Source of the DNA: Azolla caroliniana | Taxonomy: Eukaryota; Polypodiophyta | Direction of reading: 5' to 3' | NCBI GenBank assembly: GCA_043228905.1 | Contig: JBHGNT010000013.1 | Coordinates: forward strand, 6,510,001-6,574,000 | DNA: 64,000 nt | Shown: one piece after another, positions 1-15,369 of the stretch | Layout: each line of letters starts with the position of its first letter | Position numbering within the stretch: the stretch's first letter is position 1 | Notes under the pieces: generated by a model | The model's database searches: none | Told to the model about the DNA's origin: nothing | Seen by the model: only the letters and a program-made list of their open reading frames with translations | Translations under genes and position numbers: made by a program

Positions 1-1169
1 GACAGAGCAATACATTTTTGGAGACGAGATCTCCAAGATATGGCACCTCCCATAAACTGAAAAATGTATCCTAAAGTGGATTTTCTGCTGTCAGAACAAC
101 CAGCATAATCAGAGTCTGTATATCCAATGATGGATACATTTCCACCACCTAAACATAGACACATATTCTTAGTGCCACGCGGATATCTTAATATCAGTTT
201 AACTGCCTCCTAATGTTTATTACCAGGATTTGACATAAATCTGCTCACAGCTCCCACTACGAAAGCAATGTCTGGCCTGGTCACTATCATGGCGTACATA
301 AGACTCCCAACTGCGGATTGATGACGAACCTTGGACATAAATTTATTGTCCTCATCAGATGTGGGGCAATCACATGTGCTCTGTTTTACATATGTAGGCA
401 AAGGAGTGCTCAACGGGTTTGCATTCTCCATATTAAACCTCTTGAGCACTTTCGATATGTACTCAACTTGAGACAAGTAAATACATCATCGCTTACTCCT
501 ATCACGAGTGATACGCATACCAAGAATATGTTTTGCATCTCCCAAATCCTTCATGTCAAAATTCTGGCCCAAGTTTTTCTTTAACGAGGATAACTCATCC
601 TTGTTTTTACCAACAATAAGCATGTCATCAACATATAATATCAATGTGATAAAACTCCCATTTGAACAGTTTTTTGTATAAAGACATGCATCCTCATTGC
701 TTCTAATATATCCTTGAGTTTTCATAAAAGCATCGAATTTCCGGTACCATAACCTCGGGGACTGCTTAAGCCCATACAAACTCTTCTTGAGTTTACATAC
801 CAAATGTTCTTTTCCCGATACTTCATGACCTTCTGGTTGTTCCATATAAATATCCTCATCAAGGTCCCCATGTAAGAAGGCAGTCTTCACATTCATTTGG
901 ACTAATTCCAAATTCTGATTTGCAGCCAATGAAAGTAACATACATAATGTAGTCATCTTAACTACAGGAGAGAAGGTTTCATCAAAATCAAATCCGTGTT
1001 CTTGCTTGAAACCTTTGGCAACCAAGCGTGCTTTGTACTTTGGGGAAACACTATCAGATGTATATTTGTACTTATATACCCACTTGCATGGCAATGCGTT
1101 CTTGTCCTTTGGCAAAGGCACTAAATCCCAAGTCCCATTCTTATGGATACTGTGCAACTCATTTTGCAT
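1..1169 (-). pseudogene. copia A reverse transcriptase and RNase H
   Basis: The copia RT starts near 1169 with the usual connection-domain motif (KNGTWDLVPLP) and continues through ARLVAKGFKQ and QMNVKTAFLHGDL to the active-site motif YVDDMLIVG near 620. A stop near 486 separates it from a second segment (476-210) starting SQVEYISKVLKRFN and ending ISRFMSNPG-like. A TAG stands where relatives have Trp in KHWEAVK. RNase H then runs to the window edge, with the conserved GYTDSDYAG and RKSTLGYIF motifs readable between about 130 and 10. The enzyme would copy element RNA into DNA and degrade the RNA strand. The gene is broken by at least two stops and truncated by the window. Confidence 0.92.
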
Positions 1170-1244
1170 GGCTTGTTTCCATTTAGCATGGTCATGAACA
1201 GATATGGCTTCATTGTAACATGAAGGCTCACCGACATCTGTTTC

Positions 1245-1267
1245 GGGTTTAGGGTTTAGGGTTTAGG
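1245..1267. repeat. short interstitial telomere-type repeat (TTTAGGG)3
   Basis: Three contiguous copies of the plant telomere unit lie between the integrase and RT segments of copia A. It is far too short to be a chromosome end. It breaks the polyprotein in a linker region between the two domains. Confidence 0.9.
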
Positions 1268-1401
1268 ATTACATAATCAACAAACTTACTAGGTGCCTTG
1301 GAGACACGCGTAGATCTCCTCAATGATTCTTGAACCTGAATACCATCAGGTTGTGCATGAGAAACATCATTCTGAGCATAATCATTCTGAGCATATTCTT
1401 G

Positions 1402-2259
1402 CTAAAAAACATAATTTTGCACATCATTGTGCTGAGCATCATCATTTTGGGCATCTTTATCCTGACCAATAACAATTTTTTGTGACTGCCCACATGTAGA
1501 AGCATCTACATCAGTAAGATTTTTCTGTTTTACATCAACAAAAGGCGTAATATCTTTAAATGCAACCTTTCTCACTTCTACCTCCTTTATGGATTGTTTA
1601 TGCATTTTGTTCTCATAAAAAACAACATCACTACTTTTGACCATAGTATGTGTGTCAAGATCCCATAAGCGATATCCAAACTGCCCATCAATTCCGTAAC
1701 CAAGGAATATACATTTTCTGCATTTATAATCTAATTTCTTTCTTAAAGTTTTTGGAATGTGTACATATGCTTCGTATCCAAAGACTCTAAGATGAGCATA
1801 ATGAGGTGTCTTGCATGTCCACAACTCTTGTGCCACTTTTAGACCTATGGCTGTGTTTGGTGATAGATTTATCACATGGACTGTTGTTAAAACAACTTCT
1901 GCCCAAAAACCTTGCGAGAGGTTTGCATGGTGTAGCATAGAGACAACTCTGTCCTGGATGGTTCTATTCATCCTCTTAGCCACACCATTTTGGACAGGAG
2001 TGTAAGGAGCTGTAAACTCTCTTTGAATGCCTCTAGACTTACAAAAGTCATCAAATTCGTGAGAGGTATACTCACCTCCATTGTCCGAACGTAAAGCCTT
2101 AAGCTTTATGTCCTTTTCTAGCTCAATCGAACTAAGCCATTTTCTGAAAGTGGGGTATACATCATCCTTTCCCTTAATTGGATAAGCCCAAACTTTCCTA
2201 GTGGCATCATCAATGAAAGTAACAAAATATAGTGCACCACCCAAAGATCTTGTGGGCAT
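1402..2259 (-). pseudogene. copia A integrase core
   Basis: This is the retroviral-type integrase core (rve) of the copia polyprotein, which joins element DNA to the genome. Visible motifs in order are FIDDATRKVWAYPIK with the first Asp, LRSDNGGEYTS with the second Asp, and TPVQNGVAKRMNRT. In active copies the last motif reads NGVAERMNR, and that Glu is the third residue of the DDE triad. Here it is Lys, consistent with a G-to-A change. After the core come the conserved FWAEVV and VFGYEAYVHIPK stretches and a variable tail. The frame differs from the upstream protease segment, which overlaps it at 2118-2259. Confidence 0.92.
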
Positions 2260-3212
2260 AGGTCCACAAACATCCGTTGGACAAGATCCAATGGTTTAGT
2301 GGATGAGTTAACGTTGGTCTTATGTGCACTTCTAGTTTTCTTACCATGTTGACAATGTTCACATAAAGCAAAATCAGAGAATGACAACTTAGGTAAGTAG
2401 CCATAACGAGATAGGATTTCCATGCCATTTCTTGACATGTGGCCTAAACGACCATGCCAAATGCTTGTCATTAGCTGGTCTGTAACAGCCAACAAGTGTT
2501 TTCTTTTATGAACAAATAGAGGGTAGAGGGAACCAACTTTGTTCCCTTTTGCAACAATCATATTTCCTTTCGTTATAAGAAAGGATTGAGAAGCAAATAT
2601 CACCTTATATCCGTTGTCATCAAGTTGACCAACGGAAATCAAACTACGAGTTAGTTGAGGAACATGGCGTACGTCTTTAATGGTGAGATGAGAACCATCA
2701 CTAAAATGCATTGAGATATCTCCAATGCCAATCACATCACACTGATGTAAGTCTCCAAGTCGAACTTTCCCAAGTGACTTGGCTTCATAACATGTGAACC
2801 ACTCTCTATGTGGAGTCACATGAAACGATGCACCGGAGTCCAACAACCACGTATGTGATGGGGAAAAGACCGTTTTCACCCCAACATGTGTGCTAACATC
2901 ATCTAAGACCAAGATGTCTGTCTCATCACATGTTGCATTTACTTCCTCTATTTCCACCGAGGAAGAGGGACCATTAGGTTGTCTACCATGCCCTCTAGCA
3001 TTATCTTTCTCCTTATTTTTTAGGGCATAACAATCTTTCCTAAGGTGTCCCTTTTTATGACAATAATGACACTCCATATTTTTCTTCCTAGATTTGCTTC
3101 TACCTCTATCATTTCCACTACTATTTCTTGTTTGGCTCCTACCACGGTGTTGGTTCTTGCGAGGACCAACATCAGAAACATTATATGCATCTCCATTATG
3201 TGATGCAATCAT
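2118..3212 (-). pseudogene. copia A zinc knuckle, protease and pre-integrase domain
   Basis: The reading frame carries a CCHC nucleic-acid-binding knuckle (CHYCHKKGHLRKDC, near 3070-3030), then the aspartic protease motif LLDSGASFHVTP (near 2850). Next comes the GAG pre-integrase zinc domain with IWHGRLGHMSRNGMEIL (near 2450) and the CEHC pair that begins the integrase. These parts process the polyprotein and bind RNA. The frame shifts near 2250 at the junction with the integrase core. Confidence 0.93.
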
Positions 3213-3811
3213 AGATTTTCTACGAATTTCCCATTTGGTGCACTAGCACTAATAGTGGTGCAAAAAGTGTCCCATGAGCTAGGTAGAGTGCATAACAAAA
3301 ATACACATTTAAGCTCATCATCCAAAATCATTTTCTAAGCTAGTAATTGTGACCATAATGCATCAAAATCATTCAAATGAGAGGCGACACTATCATTGTC
3401 CTTCATTCGAAGATCATAAAGTTTTCTCATTAGATAAACTTTGTTTGATTCGGTATCTTTTTCGTATGTATTGCATAGTTTAGTCCATAGCTTTTCAGCT
3501 GAGTCACAGTCCAAGACCGTGAAATACACGTTGTCAGCTAGGTGCAGTCTTATGGTAGACATTGCCAAGAGATCGAGCTTTTCCCAATCGTCCTTGGTCA
3601 TGACCTCAGGTCTCTTGGCTTCACCACTTAATGGCCTTAATTGCCTTCTTTGAATTAGGACATCTCTCATTTGATTCTTCCACAAGGCAAAGTTGGATCC
3701 GTCAAATTTACGGATCTCAAGGTGGTCTTTTCCACTCATAGAGTGATTTCTATGGGAATTAAAGGAACCACCGCGTGAGGTACTTGAAACCTTGGACATT
3801 TCAGAGGCCAT
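3213..3811 (-). pseudogene. copia A Gag
   Basis: Gag forms the virus-like particle. The frame opens with ATG at 3811 (MASEMSKVSS) and carries the copia Gag N-terminal motif IRKFDGSNFALWKNQMRDVL and a UBN2-type core (LWTKLCNTYEKDTESNKVYL, near 3480). A TAG at about 3335 follows QLLA, where other copia Gags continue with QKMILDDE. Beyond the stop the same family sequence goes on (KCVFLLCTLPSSWDTF) to the zinc-knuckle segment. The start lies about 440 bp from the primer site, a normal leader length. Confidence 0.9.
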
Positions 3812-4248
3812 TTGGGTGGTAGGTAAACTTAGTCAATTCCAAATCTAAGCACTTAATGATAGTTGAGACACTACTCACTACCTGGTCTCAGGTACAACTA
3901 TCACCGTGTTCTAGGGTAGGCATGTGTGTTCGACTGAGAACAACACCTCACTCTTATATTAACCAAGGCAGAAGAAATGTAACTAAGAAGTAACTTCAAC
4001 GTCACAATCTCACATCAAGTGAGCAAGCATTGAAAAACCAAATGCAAGTTTTTTTTTTTTTTTTCACGTGTAAATCCTCTCACCAAAGGTCTATTTTCCC
4101 CCAAAAATTGGCACAAAGAAAATGTTCATACAGAAACATGTACTAGATATTACCTCTGTCGAGTTCTTGAAAAATAGCATTCGCAAAGGGATAAAAAACA
4201 GAGAAGTCGGATGCTTTCTGCCACACACAGTCTTCACGAAGTCCTGCA

Positions 4249-4259
4249 CTCTGATACCA
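4249..4259 (-). other. primer binding site, initiator-tRNA-Met type
   Basis: Reads TGGTATCAGAG on the minus strand, complementary to the 3' end of plant initiator tRNA-Met, one base from the LTR terminus at 4261. It fixes the orientation and the inner LTR boundary of copia A. Confidence 0.9.
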
Positions 4260-4260
4260 C

Positions 4261-4450
4261 TGTTGGAGAGGAACGATGGAGGCGGACGAGTTGTTGTTTT
4301 ACCTGCAGAAAAATGCTGAACAACACACACACACACAAAGAAAAATACAAAAAACAACTTTTTGGGGGCACACAGAAACCCTCGTTTCTATTACTTTTAT
4401 ACCTATGCACTAATAGTAAGAAATTACGTTTTTGGCCTTTTCTCACTATC
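4261..4450 (-). repeat. 5' LTR of copia A
   Basis: Starts at TGTTGGAG beside the primer site. A TATAAAAG box on the minus strand at 4401-4394 is placed as an LTR promoter should be. The outer end is set near ...CTCACTATCA at 4451, but cannot be confirmed without the second LTR. Confidence 0.7.
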
Positions 4451-4920
4451 ATATCGGGATCACAAGGAGCTGGAGAAGGAATACGATTGGCAACGCAAGA
4501 AACTAAAGGAGGCACGAGTAGAAATAAAGGAGAAAACGGAAGCCCTGACGGTGTAGGAAAGGGTCTTTGAAGAGACGACTGTGAAGCTAAGATAGGACGT
4601 GGCAAAGGACAGGTTAGAGATGTTGAATGAATAGAATCGGATAATAGAATAGAAGGATCGAAAGTAGTGCTGGATAAAGTGCAAACGACCTATCAAACCC
4701 AAGCGATGAATTATGAGGTCCAAGCGATAGCCGCAACAAAGCTGATTAAGTAACTAAAGCAAGAGAAATAGGCCACAGAAGAAAGAGTGGAGATGGGGAT
4801 CAAAGGAATCAGGATTGTTGTCGGAGGTTGGCGAGAACGAATGAGACAAAGAATGGAGGAAAAAGAGAGTGAGAGCCACATACTTCTATTAGTTGTTGAC
4901 TCTTTTCTAATAATCCGAGT
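4447..4920 (+). pseudogene. decayed coiled-coil ORF related to the coiled-coil region of the 55819-60652 element
   Basis: A Lys/Glu/Gln-rich heptad-like protein is readable on the plus strand (HKELEKEYDWQRKKLKEARV, then EIKEKTEALTV). It is interrupted by five in-frame TAG codons at 4554, 4593, 4632, 4650 and 4665, then a frame change. After the shift it reads LDKVQTTYQTQAMNYEVQA and GIKGIRIVVGGWRER. This matches, in order and spacing, LNKLQSTYEQKAAEYESQA and VDRIRFIMSAWRDR in the coiled-coil region at about 56900-57120 on the other strand. I infer a common origin. No Gag or LTR of that family is seen next to it. Function unknown. Confidence 0.7.
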
Positions 4921-5931
4921 CTAGAGAAGCGTGTCCTTAAAAGATAAGGATAGAAATAGTGCCTTCAAAAAAAAAATGTAAGGATACATATAGAATAATA
5001 ATAGATGTGCTCGAAAAGGGGGGTGAATAGTTTTGGGAGTGCGCTCTAATAGTTCTCTCTCCAAAAAGTTTCTCCTTCTAACATTCAATTTATAGAATAA
5101 TCATTTTTCAAAATAGAGAAAGGAAGGTGAGAATTGTATGGTCGAATAACTTTTGAAAAGGGGTTGCTTGATCTAGACAAAGCCTAGTTTTGATTTTATG
5201 ACAAAGGGGATCATTTCACGATGTTGAATGTGAATGGTTTTACATAATAGACTAAGGGGTTGTACAAGATATATGCAAATAAAGAAACAGAAATCACCGT
5301 TTCTTGTGATGACAAGCATAGCGCTATGATGATGATGAGAGGCCAATGCATGTGAATAGATTATGACGTTAGTAATATTTTCGATATCATGTTCAATGAT
5401 GATATTGTTCGGATAATGGTTAATGGTGCCCAAGATTGGATGATCTCATGGGGCACAAGCATAGGTGGTTGTTGCTTCCATGCCACTAGCATAATGAAGA
5501 TCATGAGGATTTAAGACATGCTTGCTTGGCATTGAAACTATAGCTTGTTAAGATTGCTCATTGAAACTATTAAGTGGATTAAAATACAAAGCCATATAGT
5601 TATCCAAGAGGTCCATTATAATGAATAGTGCATGAATTAGGGCATAATCATGACGGAGGGCAAGTAAAGTACATATTAACAAGGAGCTTAGGACACCATC
5701 CACCAAGTTAGTAAGAAAAGAACAAGAAGGAAGGGAAGAATGATGTGTATACATGGTAAATGATTATGGATGGGTTCAACACTATTATGGTTAAAGATGA
5801 TGTGAAAGCATGAAGAGATAGATAGATGACCATATGTATGTATGTTAGGGGGTTTACTTTGTTTGCATAATATGTACATACATACATATTAGAAGTAGAA
5901 ATACTAATGAATGTTATAAGTACATATGTAC

Positions 5932-5962
<31 letters not shown>

Positions 5963-6021
5963 TGTATTCTTTTAGATTCCATACATACATATTACATACA
6001 TACAGACATAGTTATAAGTAC

Positions 6022-6052
<31 letters not shown>

Positions 6053-6252
6053 TTCTTTTAGATTCCATTACATACATATTATATACATACAGACAGACCT
6101 GAGACAAGACAAGACAAGACAAGAGAGAGCAGAGCCTCTGCATCTTCCCTCTGTCTCTGTCACTGTCTCTGTCTCTGCTACCACATAAAGAAGGAGGTTC
6201 TTCTGTCAGGTGCCGTGTAGAGAGAAGAAGTATAGTGGTGCGTGTGTGGGCG
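4921..6252. other. spacer upstream of UMPS, no gene seen
   Basis: AT-rich DNA without a convincing coding region. Position 5915-6094 holds a microsatellite duplication. Position 6095-6180 is a purine/pyrimidine-rich stretch (repeated GACAA, then GTCTCT units) that probably includes the UMPS promoter and 5' UTR. No clear TATA box was fixed. Confidence 0.6.
5915..6094. repeat. duplicated (TATG)n microsatellite block
   Basis: The block TTATAAGTACATATG-(TATG)n-TATTCTTTTAGATTCCAT followed by a CATACATATTA-type tail occurs twice in tandem, each about 90-100 bp. The (TATG) runs differ in length between the two copies. Confidence 0.85.
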
Positions 6253-10158
<3,906 letters not shown>

Positions 10159-12102
10159 CAAACTCTGAACTGTTCCTCTACTTTTTTTTATGCATCTCCC
10201 TATGAGAATTGAAATTTTCATTCGGATGAACTGTGTTCAATTATGCCGTCATGAGTTAAAACAATTTTCAGCAAGAACTCTGAGAGCAGACATTGTCATT
10301 GATGCTTGTAAAGCAAAATACATGTCAATTTTCTCTCAAATAGAAATCCTATAGCACAAACATCACCACATCTCTATTAGTTTTTTTGTAATGATATGTT
10401 CATTTCATCATTCCTTTTTCGTTGAGTACATTCTTTTTGCTTGAAATAGGCATTCAAGAACAGGAATATCACATTTTTCTATATTAGTGTTTTACAATGC
10501 CATATTCGCTTAATCATTCCTTTTGTCTCTGTTAAATATTGCTTTAATCCAAAGGGCTGCATGTAAATAAATGGAATAAGTAAACTTATGACAAGGTAAC
10601 AATATAATAAGTATGATTGCCAGAGTAAACAGTAAACCCCATGTAAACGAATGGGACAATAAGTAATAATAGTAGTTATCAGAATGCTGACAAGTGAAAA
10701 TGGCAGTATATACGGTAAACCTGAAATTGACAATGAAGTACTCACAAGCATTTCTTTATCTTTATCCTCCTGTACATAAATGACAATTATTGTTGTGATG
10801 TGTTGATATTAAATCAATGGTATGGCTTTAGGCTCTATTATGATCAAATTAACTCATTTAATTAGGTCATACTTTGATGATTGTAAGTGTTAACTTTGAG
10901 GGTTAATTAAAAAGGGCATTCTGGTAATTTCTAAAATCTTGGCTTAATTTTATTGTTTTTGTTGCCTGTATAAAAATCCCCATCATGTTTGTGAAGAATG
11001 GTTATTTGTTGTAACGTTCCAACTTCTGTTACTAGAAAACGACTCTTACTACATTACATGTCATGAAATCTGTCAGAGTGAGGAAACACTCACAATTATC
11101 AACAAATTTGCTATCATATGATGTGTGGACAAGGGACATTTGCAACAGCTGTTGCCTATCCTTGCCAAAACATATTTTATATGAGAGGAAAAGTTTAGGT
11201 TTTTCTGCTTGTTTCAAAGTAATTAAGATTGTTTTCTCAAGTCGGAAAAGTTTTGATATTTGTGATTCTAAATACAAGTTGCATAAAATTTCGCTTTCAT
11301 TTGTGTATGCACTACACTTGGAAGGCATTTTAATACAATAGGAATTAAGCATACCATATAGTTGTACACACTAAACTTACGTGTTTCAGAATCAACTTTT
11401 GGAGTTTTTGTATTGATTAGAAATAAAAGATAACGAGATTTCAACTCTAGGCTTTATTAAGATTACTTTAATATATAGGGATTTAACGATATATGTAGTT
11501 ATTTAAGAAAATGGCATTGGCTTAAAGACATCTTAAAATCTAGTTTGATCTTCGAGGATGGAAAACCAAATAAATATAACCGAGTAAAACCGTGTAAGAT
11601 ACCAAATATTCTCATTATCCAAGCACTTCATATTTTTGACCTTAGATGAACTGATATTCAGGTTATATAATTGGCATATTCGTTCTTTGATACATTTGTA
11701 CACATCTATATGCCTAAATCCTTAATTGGTGTAAAGAGGTACACATAAATGCCCTCGCACCACAAGAGCACGAGTCAGATAAGAGCCTTATAGTGGGAGT
11801 CATCTTCCTACCAAGAGGCATGGTGGGGCTTTCGTCAATTCAGGCCACTTATATTTTTTTCCAGTTAGTTCATGTTTGTGGACAATCCATGGAACAGAAA
11901 TAGTGAATCTATTTTTTTCCCATGGCAAGAATCAAACAAGTGTGATCCTTGCCATGGCCATGGGCTAGGTCCCATCTCATAGATTGCAATTGATTTATTG
12001 TGGACATTAAAAAGAGATAATTATCTATCCCATCTCAGCTTGAACCGAAGAAATTATACTAGATTGATAAGAACCTTGGTGCTCCAAACAAAGATACAAA
12101 TT

Positions 12103-12159
<57 letters not shown>

Positions 12160-12396
12160 TATGTGCAACAAGCAATAAGATACTCTTGGAACAAAACACA
12201 AGTTTGTTTCATCTTTCCTTAAGTGGAACTTTGGAACAAATAAGATACACAAATGAGGATAGAACGATCTGGCACAGTGAAAAATGAAATTATGAATAAG
12301 TGTACAGCGATGAATGAAAAATGAAATAAAATAACCGAGATAAGCCAGTCGGCACAAAACACTTTACGAAACCCGTGTTCATCAGGTAAAAGAAAC
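10159..12396. other. spacer between convergent UMPS and PPL1-like genes
   Basis: It holds the 3' UTRs of both genes. I see no coding region; short open frames here are AT-rich and unlike known proteins. A (CA)n microsatellite of about 25 units lies at 12105-12154. Confidence 0.6.
12105..12154. repeat. (CA)n microsatellite
   Basis: Uninterrupted CA dinucleotide run of about 25 units between the two convergent genes. Confidence 0.97.
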
Positions 12397-14568
12397 TCAA
12401 ATGAGTATGGAAAATGAGTCTGCAACTATCCTCAACTTGTCTTTGAGTTTTCCCCATCGCCGCTCATTTGCGCCGGTTGTTAGGGTGTAGAATTTGCCTA
12501 TATAAGAAATAAGCATTTCAATAAATTCTCAATACAATTGTAAAACAATGTGTTTTTTAAACAAAACTGAAAAATCACTTTCTTTATTAACCATAAAGAA
12601 ATGGAAATCTAGGAATAAACATCATTTAAAAGATACTGAAGTAGGTAGTGAAAATCTTTCTTGATGGACCACTTTGGATCTTGATTAATTATTCTTTATG
12701 AACTTTTGAAAAAGAAAAGGAAAAAAATTCAATTCCTTTTTCATTTTTGAGATAAATATGCAAATCTGACAGGATCCTGTTTCAAATCACAACACGAATG
12801 TAGTCATTGAGGATTCCGATAGAAATAAACCATACCATCATAAACAGTCACTGTGCTTAGTGCATGGCGCGTGTAGTTTGATGCTTGGGAAGTGAACTCA
12901 AACGTATAATATGTTATTCCATCAGCAATTCTCTGGAGGAGAAAAACAAGAAAGAGGGTTCACGCTAAGAAACTCAGAAAGAAAGAAAACATGGAAACTG
13001 TCTGATGCAGAAGACAGAAAGAGCTTACCTCCTTCGCTTCAATCAGCTCAGCTTTCTGTGTAGGAGATGTCAACACTTTCCCAACAAGAATTTTTGCGAC
13101 CTAAACAACAAAAACACACGGTTATATTTCCACTTGCCTTATTGGTTGGTATCATTCCCTGATTTACCAAAAGCAATCTTTCTACACACACACACACACA
13201 ATCTATATAGATGTGTACATAAACATACATGAACATACTTACAGTACTGTACGCATATACGTGTATATGTATCATTGTGATAGAACCATACCTCCTCAGG
13301 ATTTCCAAATTCCTTGATGTCAGTTTTATTTGTCTCGATGATGTTGATAGAGACGCTCTCAAGCGGTTCAATTACATCCTTGTAAACACAATCTTGTCCT
13401 TTCACAGACACTTCCTGCAAACCAACCGCACATTTCTATAGCTTGTTAGAAGCACACAAAGGCAAAGTGAAAACATAACTATAAAATAACTTTATTTGCA
13501 CACACCTGCCAGCCAAATGGATAGAGGAACTGATATTTGTCGAAATTGTCCAAAACAGCTTGATACCCACTAGGTGCTTCTGCAGCCATTGAGGCAAAGC
13601 CACATCACGACTGCATGGAAGCAATGTTACTATAAGCTAAAGAAAAAGAGCAATGATGGCCTAATGGGTTGGGTATATCTTCAAAGGTCTGATCATAGTT
13701 AACGAAAATTCCTACATACACATTTGCCAGCTCCTTCCAAAGGAAACTGATCCGTATCAGACACGTCTATTCTGAAGTCTAGATAATCCACATCTATTCA
13801 GATAATCCAATCGAAAGTAATCCAATGCCAAAGTCAAGGATACCTATTCATAATTCTATAGATGTCTAGATAATCCACATCTCGGAGGATGTACACCTGA
13901 TAAAGTACATACACACATACACTGGGATGTGTATACACAGATAGCTAATGGGAGGACAAATAAACCCCATATGTCCTGGAGAAATTACACACACTTCAGA
14001 GCTGAACAAAACAGCTATATAATCAATATCTTGATGATTGCTTATAATTCATTGGTTACGTGTCCTACATACTCAACAATATGTAGATCAAGTGAGTAAA
14101 TATGTTTAAATGCATACGTACATACTTCAAAGGAATTTTGTCGCTATACAGAGATGGGTGACTAATCCACATCCTATCTTGTCTAACAAAAAGAAACACA
14201 TGCTTTCTCGCCTGCTTGTAATCAATGACCACATAAAGATAGAGCTGTATTTTGGTACTTACTTGCAGCATAAGCGTCTTGGCTCTTGAGCAAAAGAGAA
14301 GCTATTGAGAAAGTTCCAATTCCAATGAAGATTTCTCGGCGGCTTCCCTTAACCACTGCATCTACCCAGGAAAGAATCAAAAGGATAAAAAGAAGCTCAA
14401 ATTTTATAGTAAATAAACATGAACAAGAGGTTTGAAAAGAGATTAAACGAACAGGAAACAAATTAAAAGTTTTACCGGATTCTGTCTGGTTTATGGATGA
14501 TCTGACCTTAAATGTAGCAGGTCTCCTTCCTGATATCTGCGACAGGAAATTTCCAAACCATATTAAAG

Positions 14569-14604
<36 letters not shown>

Positions 14605-15021
14605 TATATATATATATATTCAGTCAAAATAGTAGAAGGATATCAAGAATATAAAACCACATCCATATGCATGCGTACATCCGCACTGTCCATCCACATT
14701 TCCACATTCACATCCGTATGACATCCACAAATCCACAATACACATAGACATAGACATCCGCATCCACATCTACATAATACCTCTCTCCACTCTTAAAATC
14801 AGTCTCACATACACATACCAACATATACACATCTCCATACCCACATATACATCCACACCCACTGTCTATCTGTTTTCTCTCCATCTTCATTCTCTCTCTC
14901 TCTCTCTCTCTGCCTCTGATACCTCAAGGGCAGACGTGGATGATGGAGCAAAAGGAGCATTCATGTCCAAAGCAGAAGAAGAGGTTGAGGATAAGAAGGT
15001 TCTCTGCAGACTCATAGCCAT
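12397..15021 (-). CDS. PPL1: PsbP-like thylakoid lumen protein, PPL1 type
   Basis: Eight minus-strand exons join in phase: 15021-14923, 14536-14476, 14355-14263, 13579-13506, 13414-13292, 13100-13029, 12932-12836 and 12497-12397. Together they encode 239 aa (Arabidopsis PPL1 is about 230). The N-terminus is Ser/Thr-rich, as for a plastid transit peptide. A twin-arginine lumen signal follows: SRREIFIGIG, a hydrophobic run, then DAYA at residues 80-83 as the likely processing site. The mature PsbP fold starts near FLYPFGWQEV and includes YKDVIEPLESVSINII, NYTRHALSTVTVYDG and FYTLTTGANERRWGK. PPL1 supports photosystem II repair under high light in Arabidopsis; the same role here is inferred. ATG at 15021 is the first in frame, and all introns are GT-AG. 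It is convergent with UMPS. PPL1 fits better than PsbP itself because of the YKDVIEPLESVS block. Confidence 0.93.
14571..14620. repeat. (CT)n/(TA)n microsatellite in PPL1-like intron
   Basis: Compound CT then TA dinucleotide run in the first intron of the PPL1-like gene. Confidence 0.9.
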
Positions 15022-15369
15022 GGCTGCGATGATGATGGTGAGGAGAAAGCAGAAAAATGGCTTTTTATCTTTTCTGGTTTGTGTGTGTCTTCTTATCCAT
15101 CCATAGGCTAGGCTAGGCTACAAAAGTCTAGACTCTACACACACACACACACACACATTATTTTATATACATGTATGTATAGAAGAGCATATAGCCTATG
15201 AGCTCTATCTAGAGATTATATTGATATGTGGTTAGTGATCTGAGTTAATATCGAATCACTCTTTGATCTTGCTTAATAGTCTATTCTATAACACGTTATC
15301 AACACGATTATCCTCTACCATAACAATTAATTATTCTCTTATACAAATCGACCTTATTGTTACCATAAT

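Larger units (their letters stand above)
1..4450 (-). mobile_element. Ty1/copia LTR retrotransposon A, partial
   Basis: Read on the minus strand, the order is LTR, tRNA-Met-type primer site, Gag, zinc knuckle, protease, integrase, reverse transcriptase and RNase H. Integrase before RT is diagnostic of Ty1/copia (Pseudoviridae-type). The RNase H end and the 3' LTR lie beyond position 1, so the full length is unknown. The coding region is interrupted by stops and frame changes, and the integrase catalytic Glu is replaced, so this copy is dead. The high-coordinate end of the LTR is uncertain because its partner is outside the window. Confidence 0.93.

Noticed and set aside
1245-1267. Chromosome end or telomere
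   Set aside because: Only three units inside a transposon.
6235-6252. Upstream GTG start for UMPS
   Set aside because: Plant nuclear genes start at ATG; the first in-frame ATG is 6253 and the upstream codons resemble no UMPS.
12799-12836. Read-through of PPL1-like exon 7 ending MVYFYRNPQ-stop
   Set aside because: A good donor (G|GTATGG) and a matching last exon at 12497-12397 restore the conserved PsbP end.
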